From: Chrysaora quinquecirrha | Lineage: Eukaryota; Cnidaria; Scyphozoa; Semaeostomeae; Pelagiidae | Length of the DNA: 64,000 nucleotides | Direction of reading: 5' to 3' | Assembly: GCA_014526335.1 (NCBI GenBank) | Contig: JACTAT010000032.1 | Coordinates: 2,972,217 to 3,036,216, forward strand | In this document: in pieces, positions 53,241 to 64,000 of the stretch | Layout: every line of letters starts with the position of its first letter | Position numbering within the stretch: position 1 is the stretch's first letter | Position numbers and translations under genes: made by a program | The notes under the pieces: generated by a model | Seen by the model: only the letters and a program-made list of their open reading frames with translations | The model's database searches: none | What the model was told of the DNA's origin: nothing

Positions 53241-53829
53241 TCAACTTCACACTACTACAATCTATTCAATCTATCATGAATCGAATTCGAGGTTTTATTG
53301 ACCATGTACAGCCCCCTATTAACTTCTCAAATTCATTTAAATTCAATTTACCAGCACCGAGTAAACATGACATAATCGTCATTCAATTATCTCACAATCA
53401 ATTTCTTACAATAAGAAATATCTACCCGTCAATACTTAAGCCCCTCCTATAAAGCAAAAGCTTGCGAGGAGGGGGGGGGGCAAGAGTACAAAAGTTGATG
53501 TTGCAAACAAAGCCGATTTTATCGAGTCTATAACGCCTGTGTCGCAAAATATAGCTACAAAACGAAGCCACAACTTCTAAAACGAAGCCAATCTATTGTG
53601 TCTACACTTAAATTTACGAATAAATAACTTTGCTATTCTAATGAAGTCAGAGTCCTAGTTATCTCTTGACATAACAACTTAGTCATATCACAGTTTGGAG
53701 AGTGAAGCGCTTCTTCTCAGGGACACCCGTATTCTCCCGATTGATACGGAGAATCTGTGAAAATAAGTCATGTCGATTTCGTCACGATTTCCCTGGACAT
53801 CATGTCACTTTGAACAATCCAAATCATGC
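53241..53829. other. Gene-free stretch
   Basis: No coding features; a G-run at 53468-53478. Confidence 0.4.
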
Positions 53830-54598
53830 TGCAAACAAGACGGCCATCAATATCTGATAGAAGCAGTAGATGATCTGATGAAGTGGAATCTCAATCTGCC
53901 AAATGTGTTTGCTGTCCACTACTTTCAATTGGCGCTAAATTACTGGAAATCGCCTAACACAGCGACATATCTATTGTCTCAATCTCCATTGTCTTTAAAG
54001 GCAGACACAGACGATCGGATTGGAAGAGTTCTTCAGTGTTTATGTTAATCAGTACAAAAAATTCGACTGGACATTTTCATACGCAGGTCCAATTTCTAAT
54101 AGTGCATAAATAGAGGCCCCATATGGAAATCGTATCCCTTGGCAATGTAATGAAAGCCACATGAAAGCCACGTCCCGGAATAATATCATCAGGTTAGAGC
54201 AGTTCTTTTGTGTACATTGTTTCCAAGAATTTCACGGGACATATCTTCAACCAATTTTATTCTCAGATACAAGCAATAAACGATCTGATGGAAACATTTC
54301 TTTAGTAATTTTGGACATTTTCGTTGACACTTCCAATTTCTATCGGCAATGCAACATAGAATTCGCTATCCATCCAAATATATCTTAATGGACTTTCAAA
54401 CAAATACTAAATGAACTGACGGAGACCGTCCTTTGGTGCGTCTCTTGCTTCCAAAAGTTTTATGGGACATTTTCGTGTAATTGACTTTAATGTAAGGGTG
54501 TAAGCGCTAATTGATCAGATTGAAAAGTTCTTCAGTGCCCATTGACTGCCAAACTTCAACAAACCGCAGAATAAGATAGCGTTCACAAGAAAAAATTC
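53830..54598 (-). pseudogene. Tandem decayed copies of the EEP gene's terminal segment
   Basis: The coding tail at 54615-54665 (which reads FPSDHLMLVSE on the minus strand) has degenerate relatives downstream at about 54257-54305, 54395-54440, 54495-54535 and 54005-54045. The best copy reads MFPSDRLLLVSE. Spacing is roughly 100-140 bases. Frames do not connect. I infer local tandem duplication followed by decay. Confidence 0.6.
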
Positions 54599-57500
54599 TC
54601 AGCTGACCCTTATCTCGGATACAAGCATCAAATGATCTGACGGAAACAGTTCTTCGGCAATTTGTGATTCAGCAAGTTGAAGTGTATCTTTAAAAGCGTT
54701 CAAGAATATAAAATATATCCCAACGATAGACAATAGCAGGATAATAATAAACAATGGCTTTGTTATAAAAGATCTCTTTAGTCTGTTAAACACACGAGAA
54801 CTGAAGCTCGTTCTTGCATACTTAAGAATGATGACCGAAACACTGAAAACTAGCATTATAATAACCCCTATAGAACAAGCCCAGAGCAATTCGTACAGCC
54901 TGAGTTTAGTAGGACTACAAGGCTCGCAGTAAGATTCGTCGCAAATAGTGTCTGTTCTATGGGTTGCAACACAAATACCACATTTGCACATGCCATTTGG
55001 TCCACAATCCCAGTAGCATGACTTCTCATACACGATTCCTTCTGATAGTTTCCTTGCTATGTTTTGTATGGTAGCTAAACGTGCCCAGTAAAGATCATTT
55101 TTGTATTCCTTTGCATAACCGGCTCCATGACCTAGTCTATAGACTGACTCCACTTTTAACCCTGCCTTTGATACCAAGATGCGATCCGGACGACTATGAA
55201 GACCAGGACGAGGCTGTAGAGATAAAGAAGATGGATTATGATACTTATCATAACGTGTTTTAAGAAAAGGGGGTGCTATAGAGGGCTGGAACCGGTCTCT
55301 AACCTGTAAAACCGCTCATAATTTCTGTGGGAGCGTGAAACTGTGCAATAGATCTTGTCGACGATTGCAGAAATTTTTTAAATTTCGGTATAGACAGTTT
55401 TTATGCAAAATGTGTATAGATTTATTCTAAGTGCAAAGTTTTGCCCCCCCCCCCCTGGGTACATGATCTATGGATGGACGGGGATGTGCCGCCAAAATTT
55501 TACAGACCCACCCACTTATAATGTAGACTATTACAGGACACTTTCCCTGCAACATGGGGAATAAGAAGCAGAATATGAGAGTAGTAAGGCATTTTATGCG
55601 ATATTAATACTTTGAAATTGCACTACGGACATCTTTGACACAATATTAAATAAAACTATGTACTCAAATAAAAGTGAACTTTTTTAATTTTCTTACATTT
55701 CCCACCCTTCTGTTATATGGGAATTGGGATAAAATCTTACTAATGTTTAGAGATTTTCAGGGCCAAAGACCCACCCACATGGGTAGCACATATCCGTACC
55801 CAAGCTATATCAAGTACCACCAAGGAGTTTTACTATCTCAGCGCATGTATAATCAATTTTAGAAGCATTCAGTTTTTGACTTTATAAGGGCTTAGACCGA
55901 GGGGGGGGGGAGGTAAAAAGTTTCAAGCCTTTATAGAATTGGGAACTTTGAAGGCTCATCAAACTGAGAACACAAATTCTAGGACAGTGAAATTTTTTAC
56001 TTAGACTAAGTCGTTGATGCTTTATACAATTTTAGCATCAAGGCTCAATAACTTGTGATTTTGAAAAATTTTCGAATAGGTTTACCAAAAAGGTTTATAT
56101 TACAAAACAAAGCCGTAAAATGTGATGTAAAGAGCTTGTGCAGAATTCAGGGGTGCCAGAAGCACAGGGGCAGTGGGGGCAGCTGCCCCCCCTCAGAAAA
56201 ATGGCCAAATTCTTTTATTTTCCTATTGTTTTGCCCTAAAATTGTTGCTTCTGCCCCAGCAGCCCTGCATTGCTTCCGGCACCCTTGGCAGAAATGTCAT
56301 ATTTTATTAACTTCACATTTTCCAGACAGGTTCACTCCAAAGAGGTATGTTAATGAGGCTTTGGTACCATAAGTCATTATTGACTAGTTACAATATATAC
56401 ACACAGATGGCCCATTTGTCCCACAATTTTCAGCTTTTAAAGCCTAAAATGTCAATATGACAAACCTACCATATTACTGAATGTAAAACCCTTCCTTCTA
56501 GGATAAATAGATGACCATGCATCAGCAAATTTATAATCTGAATGTCCATGAAACCAAGGCTTCTGTGCTCTTTTACAATGATCAGGTGCCTTAGCATCAA
56601 AGTTGCCATTCATAAGAGCATTGACAGGCCAATGATAATCACTATAGACATTCAAGTCACCAAGAAGAACAGTTTGCTCTATGCCAGCTGTATGTAAGTA
56701 CTTCAAAACATCCCATACATTATCACACTGGTCTCTTCTATCATACGACAAATGCAACACAATAAATGAAATCTCCCTGTCGTTGAACTCAATCTGAGCA
56801 CTCAGCAGTGCTCTTGAATTTGTATCCATGCCATGCCCCCTGGAGAAATTCACTTGGTGATAAGAGAGTATACGGTGCTTGCTCAATAAACCAATGCCTT
56901 CCCATTCCCAACCAGGGGGACCTTTGCTTGAATCTTTGATGAAGTTTATTGGGTGATACATCATCCATTTGTGAGCAGGTAATAGTTCTTGAAGGTCATG
57001 TATCTGATTGTATTTTTTATCCTTATGAGCACGGACTTCTTGAAAAGCTATCACATCTATGTCATGATTTTTTATCTGAAACAGAAGCAAACAAGCATCA
57101 GATTATGGAACAGTTAATGAACTAGGTTTTTTTCTGCTGTTCAAGTCTGCTTTCAATGTAAAACTCTATTTGGAAAGTTTAGAGTGAAGGAAGGTGAAGG
57201 GCAAAGTGCCGAGTGCTAGGATCTCAGAAGTAGGTTACCTGATCAAGACCAGGACCCTGGCTGTAATGCTACTGTGACTAGGCTTGAACCCTGACCAAAC
57301 TGAACTCCAGATCCCATGGTCAGCTGGGTTACACCACTATGCCACAGCACATTCAAATATAAACTCCAAAGTGGAGTTTATATGACCCTCTACCCAGTGT
57401 GCACTCCATGTAGCTGACCCCAAGGACCTCCAGTTTGGAGTTTACAGCTTTATCAGCATATTGGCATGGATATTTTAGAAAACAATAGCCAAGGCATTAT

Positions 57501-57960
57501 TGTTTTGATGGAACAATAGATTCTTGATAACAATAGATTGGTTCTATTGGTGTTAAACTCTGGCATGAACGTTACAAATAATTCATCTTCCTGGTCCTTT
57601 ATATTAGTTACTTTACTTGTACTCTTTTAATTGTGTAGATTTATAGGCTGCACCTGGAGCTGCTGCCCCCAACAAACCCCCACTGTGATATCAGTTATAT
57701 TAATGATTTTATTACACATAACACTGATTCTGACCATAAAACCATTTAAAAAGAATTAGCCTATCTAATGTAGATAGATAGAGTATCTAGAGGCCAATCA
57801 AATTTTTCTAATTTACCATCTCGGCTATGTAAAGTTTCCTGATTTCCCAGTGAAACATGACGTTCCAGATATTATATGTTGCCACTGTGACTTCATTATC
57901 ATTCTTTCCATCTGCCAATAGTGGACAAAAAAGCCAAAGAACACCAAAAATTAGGCGCAT
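54599..57960 (-). CDS. Membrane-anchored EEP-fold (DNase I/sphingomyelinase-like) protein
   Basis: Exons 57960-57817, 57075-56470 and 55213-54599 are phase 0 throughout and give 454 residues without breaks. A signal peptide (MRLIFGVLWLFCPLLADG) leads to an EEP domain: VATYNIWN (Asn33), IAFQEVR (Glu61), IVLHLSYDRRD (His156), LLGDLNVYSD (Asp188, Asn190), FADAW (233) and SRPDRILV (260). A Cys-rich stretch (about 316-350) and two hydrophobic segments (about 359-380 and 403-424) follow. The tail then holds FPSDHLMLVSEI, the canonical closing SDH motif (442-444). A helical hairpin would return the SDH to the same side as the rest. It probably hydrolyses a phosphodiester outside the cell or in a lumen; the substrate is unknown. 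The start at 57960 was chosen for the signal peptide; the frame is open to 58188. Confidence 0.88.
55443..55830. mobile_element. Diverged C-run element in an EEP-gene intron
   Basis: A CCCCCCCCCCCCTGGGTACATG start, a GGGGATGTGCCGCC / GGTAGCACATATCCG inner pair and GACCCACCCAC repeats at both ends indicate a decayed family A relative. The right terminus is weak. Confidence 0.5.
56148..56290. mobile_element. Short MITE, about 143 bp
   Basis: GGGGTGCCAGAAGCA at the left pairs with TGCTTCCGGCACCC at the right. GGGGGCAGCTGCCCCCC and TCTGCCCCAGCAG lie inside. It lies in the intron of the EEP gene. Confidence 0.65.
57185..57355 (-). repeat. tRNA-derived SINE, copy 2
   Basis: On the minus strand TGGCATAGTGG fits box A and GGTTCAAGCC fits box B. 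The body matches 53075-53240. It lies in the first intron of the EEP gene. Confidence 0.85.
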
Positions 57961-58378
57961 TTCTAAGTTAGAGTGTGCAGTTTTTTTTTGTATTAGAGAC
58001 AATTTTGAAAATTTTTGAAAAATATTCCACTGACCTCGTTCTGAGGACGAGTGGTCAATAGAAGGATCCAGGCTCGAACCATTATCTCTAAGGTTCGAAC
58101 CTAGAGCCTCTGCCATCTGAGGTGCTTCCATATCTGTTGTTGATCTTGATTGGGACTTGATTGATGATGTTGCAAGGTCGCTTGACATCCTGCATCTTGG
58201 TCTGGTTTATTCTCGAGTGCACATTTTGGTACCAAAGGCAGGTACGATTCGCTTTTAACAATAAGTAGCCAAGAAGGGGCTGAATCATCACTAAGGCTCA
58301 TTGCAGTTTTTAAGCTGCTCCTACCGTCACTGACCTGAATGAATATCTCACGGTTTCACAAAAAAGGATGTTAGAACT

Positions 58379-58580
58379 TCAGTATAGTCTGTTAAACACA
58401 CGAGAGCTGAAACTCGTCCTTGGATACTTTAGAATGACGACAAAAACACCGAAGACCAGCATTATAATAACCCCTATAGAACAAGTCCAGAGCAATTCGT
58501 ACAACCTTAGTTTAGTAGGATTACAAAGTTCGCAGAAAGACTCATCACCGTTCTATGGACTGCAACAACAAGAATTGATG
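58379..58580 (-). pseudogene. Duplicated fragment of the EEP gene's Cys-rich/TM1 region
   Basis: This matches 54780-54960 in the same orientation at roughly 85-90%, for example ATTATAATAACCCCTATAGAACAAG in both. It covers the end of the Cys-rich part and the first membrane segment. No splice signals or intact frame; it sits upstream of the gene's first exon. Confidence 0.8.
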
Positions 58581-58846
58581 TCTCTGCAGTTTGACTTGAA
58601 CATAAGCAGGCATTATTTACATGAAGCAAGCATTTCTAATCTGACTCGGGGAATTTTTCGTCTGCAACTCGCGCAAGCGTCAATCAATTTTGCTAGTTCT
58701 ATTTTAATTTAATAAAGAATCTGATGAAACCTGTTATTTTTAGTAAATTCTGGCTGCAAACATTATATCAATGGTCACAGAAAGAAGCTTGTGCATGATT
58801 ACAAAGTCCATACGAGGCCAATGGCCATGCATATTTGCAATTTTTG

Positions 58847-59274
58847 AGAGTCCTGAAGGTGTGACATGAGAATAGGATTGGCCTATTTTTTAGCGGGGAA
58901 AATGGGATTGGGTGCACTGGGACTGGGATTTTGTCCCTGGGAATGGGGAACAGAACACAAGATGGGAATGGGATTCACTTTTTGATGTTCTAAAAATACA
59001 TAAAAAATGATTTTAGCTAGTAGTTTTTAATGAAAATGTACCTTTTTAATGTTTTAAATGTAATAAATAACATTTCCAGACCTTTCCTCGTCTTTACACG
59101 CAGACTGAATATGTCAGTTCAATGAGAATGAGTTCATGATCCCCAAGCAGATCACACTATGTCATGCACATTACATTACCCAGACAAAGATGGCATTGAG
59201 CATTCGATGGAATGGGATTTTGACGAAAAATAGACTGGGAAATGGGATTAGACACCCCCCTTCAGGACCCTCAT
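58847..59274. mobile_element. MITE with GAG-GTCCTGAAGG termini
   Basis: GAGAGTCCTGAAGGTGTGAC at the left is inverted at the right as CCTTCAGGACCCTC. The interior repeats GGGAATGGGATT-type sequence near both ends. Confidence 0.65.
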
Positions 59275-60053
59275 TTTTTGGCTCTGATAAAGTCAATGTG
59301 TTGTATGTTTGACACAAACTGGGTGTGTGTGCATATGTTCAGATTTGCTCATTATGCCGCAATGAATCTAAACAGAGCTATCAGCTATGTAAAATTTTCA
59401 CCAGTTTATTCGGCATAACTGTAACGTAACTGCGACTTATGGAACCTGTACCGAAATTATTTTCTGACTGCACCATTACTTCAGCAGCTTTGCTGCATAA
59501 AACGCCTTAACTGCACCTTACTGATTTAACATCGACCTCTGAATCCACAGCCGCAGCTAAAATGCACATTTCAAAATGCAGCTATTTTGTCAAGGTCCAC
59601 AACTGAAATAATTTCGCAGCGGCCAAACTTCGAGGCACAACTAGGCCTAAGAGACTTCGATGTTTTAAGATAAGAGGCCATTAAATTACAGGGAGCCCCG
59701 TTAGCAACATAAAAATATTGGTTGCTAGGGAAAATTTCATACGCTTCATACACCAGTCTTCGTAGCTACATGCCTTTCTTACACGCCTCGTTTCGTTGCA
59801 TTAAAACTGACGTAAGTTGTAGATATCTTCAGGGCAAAAACTGTTTTGAATTATTTGACTTCAGCCCAAACGGCTATGTAACAAAATCTTGAATTAGATT
59901 TTTTGGTTTGGCAGAGAATTACTGCTCATGCTGAACAAAATCTATAAAATCGCGCTTGGTTTATTGTTATTCATGATGATGAAAAAACCACTAAGCTCTT
60001 AAGTATCTCCAAGTAAAAACAAATACAAGTTAAAGGGTTCCTAGAGATTCGCC
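59275..60053. other. Upstream flank of the SLC16-like gene
   Basis: No separate gene. The promoter and 5' UTR of the transporter should lie in the last few hundred bases, but no element stands out. Confidence 0.35.
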
Positions 60054-63000
60054 ATGGCAGAACAGACAAGTTTTGAAGAAAAAATGAATTCTGAAGAAAG
60101 TAAAACAACGAAAATGGATGTGCAGAGTGAAGAAACGCATGGGTCTTCGGATTTGCAAAATCAAGAGAAAAAAGAAAAAGCATGGTGTTGGGTTGTGTGT
60201 TTTGTACACTTTTTTAATAAGCAACCACTCAATAAGCAAATAGGGCTTAACTGACCTTAACATTAAGCAACTTGAGGGCTCAATTGAACTACTGTAAGCA
60301 ACTAAGAAGTCAAACAACCAAGCTTATTCTCTTTCTTGTGTTAGGAAATTGTTCTTCGTTCTTACGTATTGCATGTTGAAGTTCGTTGGCTAACGTTTTT
60401 CCACTTACTGTTTCCCAAAAGTCATGTTGTAGGCCTAACAGATGACGATTTTGACTCGCGAAGTCAGGGGTGGCTAGTGGGTACAAAAAATGTTAAGCAA
60501 CGTTTAAGCAACTTTGAGGGCTGAAATGTCTAAAATTTTAAGCAACTTAGAGGGCTGGACGAAAGTCATGTTGCTTATTAAAAAAAAGTAAACAGTTGGT
60601 TTTTAGACATCATGAATTTAATGTCCCATTGCGCGGAGATGGAAGCTCTTATCAACAAAAAATTTATACACGATATCGCACTTGAGTTGAATATTTCCTG
60701 GTATAAATTTTATAAAATTCCTCCTTGAGAAAAATTATTCAGAAATTATTTACCTACGGGGGTCCCTTTTTTTTGGGCCACCCTGTATATACAGATACAA
60801 ATACAGATCACGGAGGGTAAAGAATAAATTACATCTAAAATTATAGAGGCTGTCTAGTTATCGAAGAGTTGAAGGGGATGTTGCCCAAGCTGACTGGTTA
60901 TTAGCTATGTTTTACTAAGCTAAGCGACTGTGTCTAGCTATCTCTCCCGTAACTAAGTCTTTCTTGTGCAATTTTATGTACCTTATATGTTTCCGTTTAG
61001 TTCCATTCCTTGCATATTTTCGGAATACCACCATTTTGAATTAAAAAAGACGCTAATCTACTAATGGTGTTTTAAAAAATATTTTGACAGCAGCACGCCA
61101 CGATCCCAAATGTGTTTACCGGTAAAGTGTTTGACATGTGGCAACACCATTCCGTGTCATTAGCATGGCAAGTTGAATTTTAACAAACAGTAGAGACATC
61201 TAACTGTAGAAAATTTCGTTAAAATAGGCCCTGGATCAATCTGAAGCGTTCATATGCACAAACACAAATAGAAGATTCAAACATTAACCATAACAATAAC
61301 AATAAAACAATTAGAATCTCTTCTTTTACTGACTTTTAATTCTATGAACATTGTAACAATCGCTTGGATTGGATCAATGGCTGCATTCTTTGCATACTTA
61401 TTTGGTCCTGTCACAAGTGCATTATCAAAAGGATTTGGTCATCATATTGTCGTTATCAGTGGTGGAATATTATGTTCTATTGGCTTAGTAATAACACCAT
61501 TTGCTACTAAACTGGAATACATGTCTATCAGTTTTGGCTTCATCGCTGGAATTGGATGTTGTCTGTGTTATACACCTGTTCAAGTAGTTCTTTCATCATG
61601 TTTTCACAAGAATAAATCGTTGGCCATGAACATAGCAGCTTCTGGTAAGTAAACCCAAAAGATTTTTGCTCGTTTTATCTAAAAGGGTAAAGGTAAATGT
61701 AAAAAAGCATTACTTTTACGTAACACCGTTTTCTAAAGCTGCATATATTCAACAGCAGTTTACAATTATTTACGTAAGCGATTGACAATTCACTCCTTGC
61801 GAATCTTGCACCCTAAAGTCTATTGTTTTACACGGAAATCCCCTGGACATCCCTTTTTTTTTCAAAAGGAATATCGTACGCCTTTACCAAGACTGACATG
61901 AAATGGCCCCCGCTTCTCAGCTCTGGTCATTTTCTATATTCATTTTTGCCCTGCTGCAGCCAATTACTCCATTAAGTTTTTCCATGGATTTTAGGCCTTC
62001 TTCATTAAGATTTCAATTTTACACCTTGGTACGGCTTTGTATCTACTAAAACCTTGGCACGTCCAGACGGTCACCCATCTAGCGAGTAGCCTACAATCTT
62101 GGAAAAAAATATATTGGAACAGTCTAAAAGTTTTTCTGTTGTCGAAAGTTGCTCCCTTCTCCCCCGGTACAATGTTATTTCGAACAAAAGTTGTCTTGCT
62201 TTAACCAACAAAATTGTTTTGGGGGTAAATGGGGAAGCATTAGAGTTGTTAAATCACTGGAATAAACAGCGTCCTTCAAAAGAGGCCTTGTTCGAAATAT
62301 TTTGTCCAAGATTGAAGGCTGAGCCATGCATAATATAGCTGTGTTCAACAGAAAGAAACCGGTGTTTCCAGTGTTCGATGGAGCTAGGATGTAGTAATAC
62401 GCAGTCATAGTAGAACGTCAACATAAACATGCACTGATTTCATAATAGTTGGGTTTTCACAATGACAATATCAACGATGGTACCTACCAGGCCTAAGATA
62501 CCCAAATGTATCAAAGATAGGCTCAGATAAAGCGGGTCCAATTTCTAGGCGGTCTTATGTGAAATGTTTTACATACTAACGGCCTTCTAAAATACCAGGT
62601 ACATTTCGCACTTATTTTGAGCTATTCAGTGAGCAAATCGGGCTGTTCTTCGTGAGTGGAGCAAGCGCTAATCACACGACGATTCGAGCTTAAATAGCTA
62701 GAGAGGAACTGCGTGACTTTTAGTTCTTACCACCATTCGCCTAGGGTATTGAAACGCAATGTCGTCAGGCTCGGATGAATGGGCGCAGTTTCTTAAAAGG
62801 TATTCTATATACAGCCCGAGGCTCTCCTTCCGTTTTGCTTTGTGTTTCGGCTATGTTGAGCCTTCTTCAGTACAGTACATATTGCTACACATAACTACAA
62901 TACCTATACATATAAATATTATTTAGATATTATTTTTATTCATATATATTTTTGACGAGTGGCAGCATAAAGATAGCTTTTTCCACATGTGGCATGCCAC

Positions 63001-64000
63001 GACTATGGGATTCGAACCCAAAATTGCATGACCAGAGAGCCAAAGACGATTCAACCGAGCCCAATGAGCTCGAATACTAACTCCGTCAGTCATAAAACCC
63101 AAGGTTATCCTCAAAATTTGGATTTGCGTGTCCGCTATGTTAATCATTCTTTAGTGCCATATACATTTATATATATTGCTCCCGAATGGCAAACACTATT
63201 ATAGAATTTCCACAAAATGACGAACGATAAGATAATTGAAAGGATTTGAACCCAAGATTGCATGATGAGAGAGCAGAGGACAATTCCACTGAGCTGTAGA
63301 GTCCAATGAGCCTTATTGAGCCCAATGGGCGTTGGTATATTATGGAGCATAAACGCACTTGTTTCTTTTAGGCTCAAATGCTGGGACATTGGCAATGGGT
63401 CCTTTATTCAGCAAGCTCCAACAAAGCTATGGCTGGAGAACGACGTACAAAATAATGGCGATTCAGGGACTTTTAATTGCTTTGTTAGCACTGACATTCA
63501 GACCGTCCAAATGCTTTCTGCATACGGTGACTAAAGAGAAATGCTCGTTTTGGGAGATGCTAAAGCTCTGTTTCGATAAAGATTTGCTAAAGAATAAAAT
63601 GTTTGTTGCATATCTCATGGCAGTAACAGCGACTGCGTTTGGGACATATGTACCGAAGACATTTCTTGTAAGTTTCATAGTGCTGTTTTATATACCAGGG
63701 GTACTGTAGTACCATTTTGGTACCAGTGTGTGCAAACAAATATGGGTGGGTTTTTTGGCCCTGAAATTCTCTAAGCATGGGTATCAGTTTAGCCAAAATC
63801 CTAAAAGAGAGGAGGGGATATCGAAAAAAGTTTAAAACTACATATTTGAGTCTAGCTAATGCTAACATTGCGTCAAATATGTTCTGCAAGTAATATTAAG
63901 GAACTAACAATACTGTTTCAATTTTTAGATCACGTATGCAAGTGAAATTGGAGTGAATCCATCACAGTCATCTTCCTTATACATATATCTTGCACTGTCA
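60054..64000 (+). CDS. SLC16/MCT-like transporter, 5' part
   Basis: Exons seen: 60054 to about 60208, 61315-61644, 63372-63667 and 63929 onwards (cut by the window). The first encodes a cytosolic acidic/Lys-rich tail and the start of TM1 (AWCWVVCF). The second encodes TM2-4 with TIAWIGSMAAFFAYLFGPVT and PVQVVLSSCFHKNKSLA. The third has GTLAMGPLFSKLQQSYGWRT, two more membrane segments and the start of the central loop. Exons 2-3 and 3-4 join in phase. Membranes and the [R/K]SLA-type loop fit the major facilitator SLC16 family, which moves monocarboxylates or related solutes at the plasma membrane. The end of exon 1 is unclear because a MITE begins right after it, and a piece of TM1 may lie on an exon I did not find. 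Confidence 0.85.
60205..60592. mobile_element. MITE abutting the first transporter exon
   Basis: GTACACTTTTTTAATAAGCA at the left and GTTGCTTATTAAAAAAAAGT at the right are inverted. The interior repeats AAGCAACTT and GAGGGCT. Part of it matches 1840-1960. Its left end lies within a few bases of the last clear codons of TM1. Confidence 0.75.
62940..63085 (-). repeat. tRNA-like SINE, second family, copy 1
   Basis: On the minus strand GGTTCGAATCC (63018-63008) is a perfect box B. A box-A-like TTGGGCTCGGTTGAATCG lies upstream near 63055-63038. Confidence 0.7.
63150..63330 (-). repeat. tRNA-like SINE, second family, copy 2
   Basis: GGTTCAAATCC (63252-63242) and AGCTCAGTGGAATTG are box B and box A. 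The sequence between them (ATGCAATCTTGG) matches copy 1. Confidence 0.7.
63697..63895. repeat. Family A fragment in transporter intron 3
   Basis: CCAGGGGTACTGTAGTACC and the ATGGGTGGGTTTTTTGGCCC tract resemble the element at 55443-55830 in opposite orientation. The partner end is missing or very diverged. Confidence 0.45.

Larger units (their letters stand above)
61645..63371. other. Transporter intron 2
   Basis: It has a strong GTAAGT donor and TTTTAG acceptor. It holds two tRNA-like SINE copies at its right end and no other supported feature. The open frame at 62099-62338 lacks motifs. Confidence 0.6.

Noticed and set aside
62099..62338. 79-codon plus-strand frame in the transporter intron
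   Set aside because: No splice sites that keep phase with neighbouring exons and no membrane segment.

Overview
The window looks like nuclear DNA of an anthozoan cnidarian, most likely a stony coral. It is AT-rich and intron-rich (GT/AG introns), dense in small inverted-repeat elements with C/G-run termini, and carries KDZ and Penelope-like transposon proteins, a fibrinogen-related lectin gene, PAN/EGF/LamG secreted proteins and an SLC16-type transporter. The species is inferred, not shown. Gene models were built by hand from reading frames, splice-site dinucleotides and intron phase.

Layout. 1-3760: no gene; a 0.65-kb foldback, a 73-bp tandem array and a Tigger-like MITE. 3821-15052 (minus): a 17-exon KDZ-family transposase of about 1,180 codons whose last exon adds a cysteine-protease-like domain; three frame breaks, all in or beside A/T homopolymers; one intron carries a 0.6-kb palindrome. 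16042-16413 (minus): an orphan PAN exon. 17530-19112: a GIY-YIG reading frame between nearly identical inverted repeats bordered by GGGTCCC arrays. 19.1-23.8 kb: minisatellites. 23800-25715 (minus): a fibrinogen-domain lectin gene with one nonsense codon; a decayed copy of its first exon lies at 31.8-32.1 kb, beyond a large 22-bp satellite (28.4-31.4 kb). 33191-34651: a compact LTR element with identical 175-bp LTRs and only a Gag-knuckle/protease-like frame. 34.7-41.35 kb: three about 2.1-kb macrosatellite units. 43389-49240 (minus): a secreted PAN-EGF-LamG gene with a 3-kb decamer satellite in one intron. 49.8-53.2 kb: MITEs and a SINE. 54599-57960 (minus): an intact three-exon, 454-aa membrane protein of the endonuclease/exonuclease/phosphatase (EEP) fold. 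60054 to the right edge (plus): the 5' part of an SLC16-like transporter.

The host genes share no obvious pathway, though two are secreted adhesion or recognition proteins. The strongest candidates for novelty are the EEP protein, whose final catalytic Ser-Asp-His motif lies beyond a two-helix membrane hairpin; the KDZ transposase joined to a DUB-like protease; and the inverted-repeat element holding a GIY-YIG domain.
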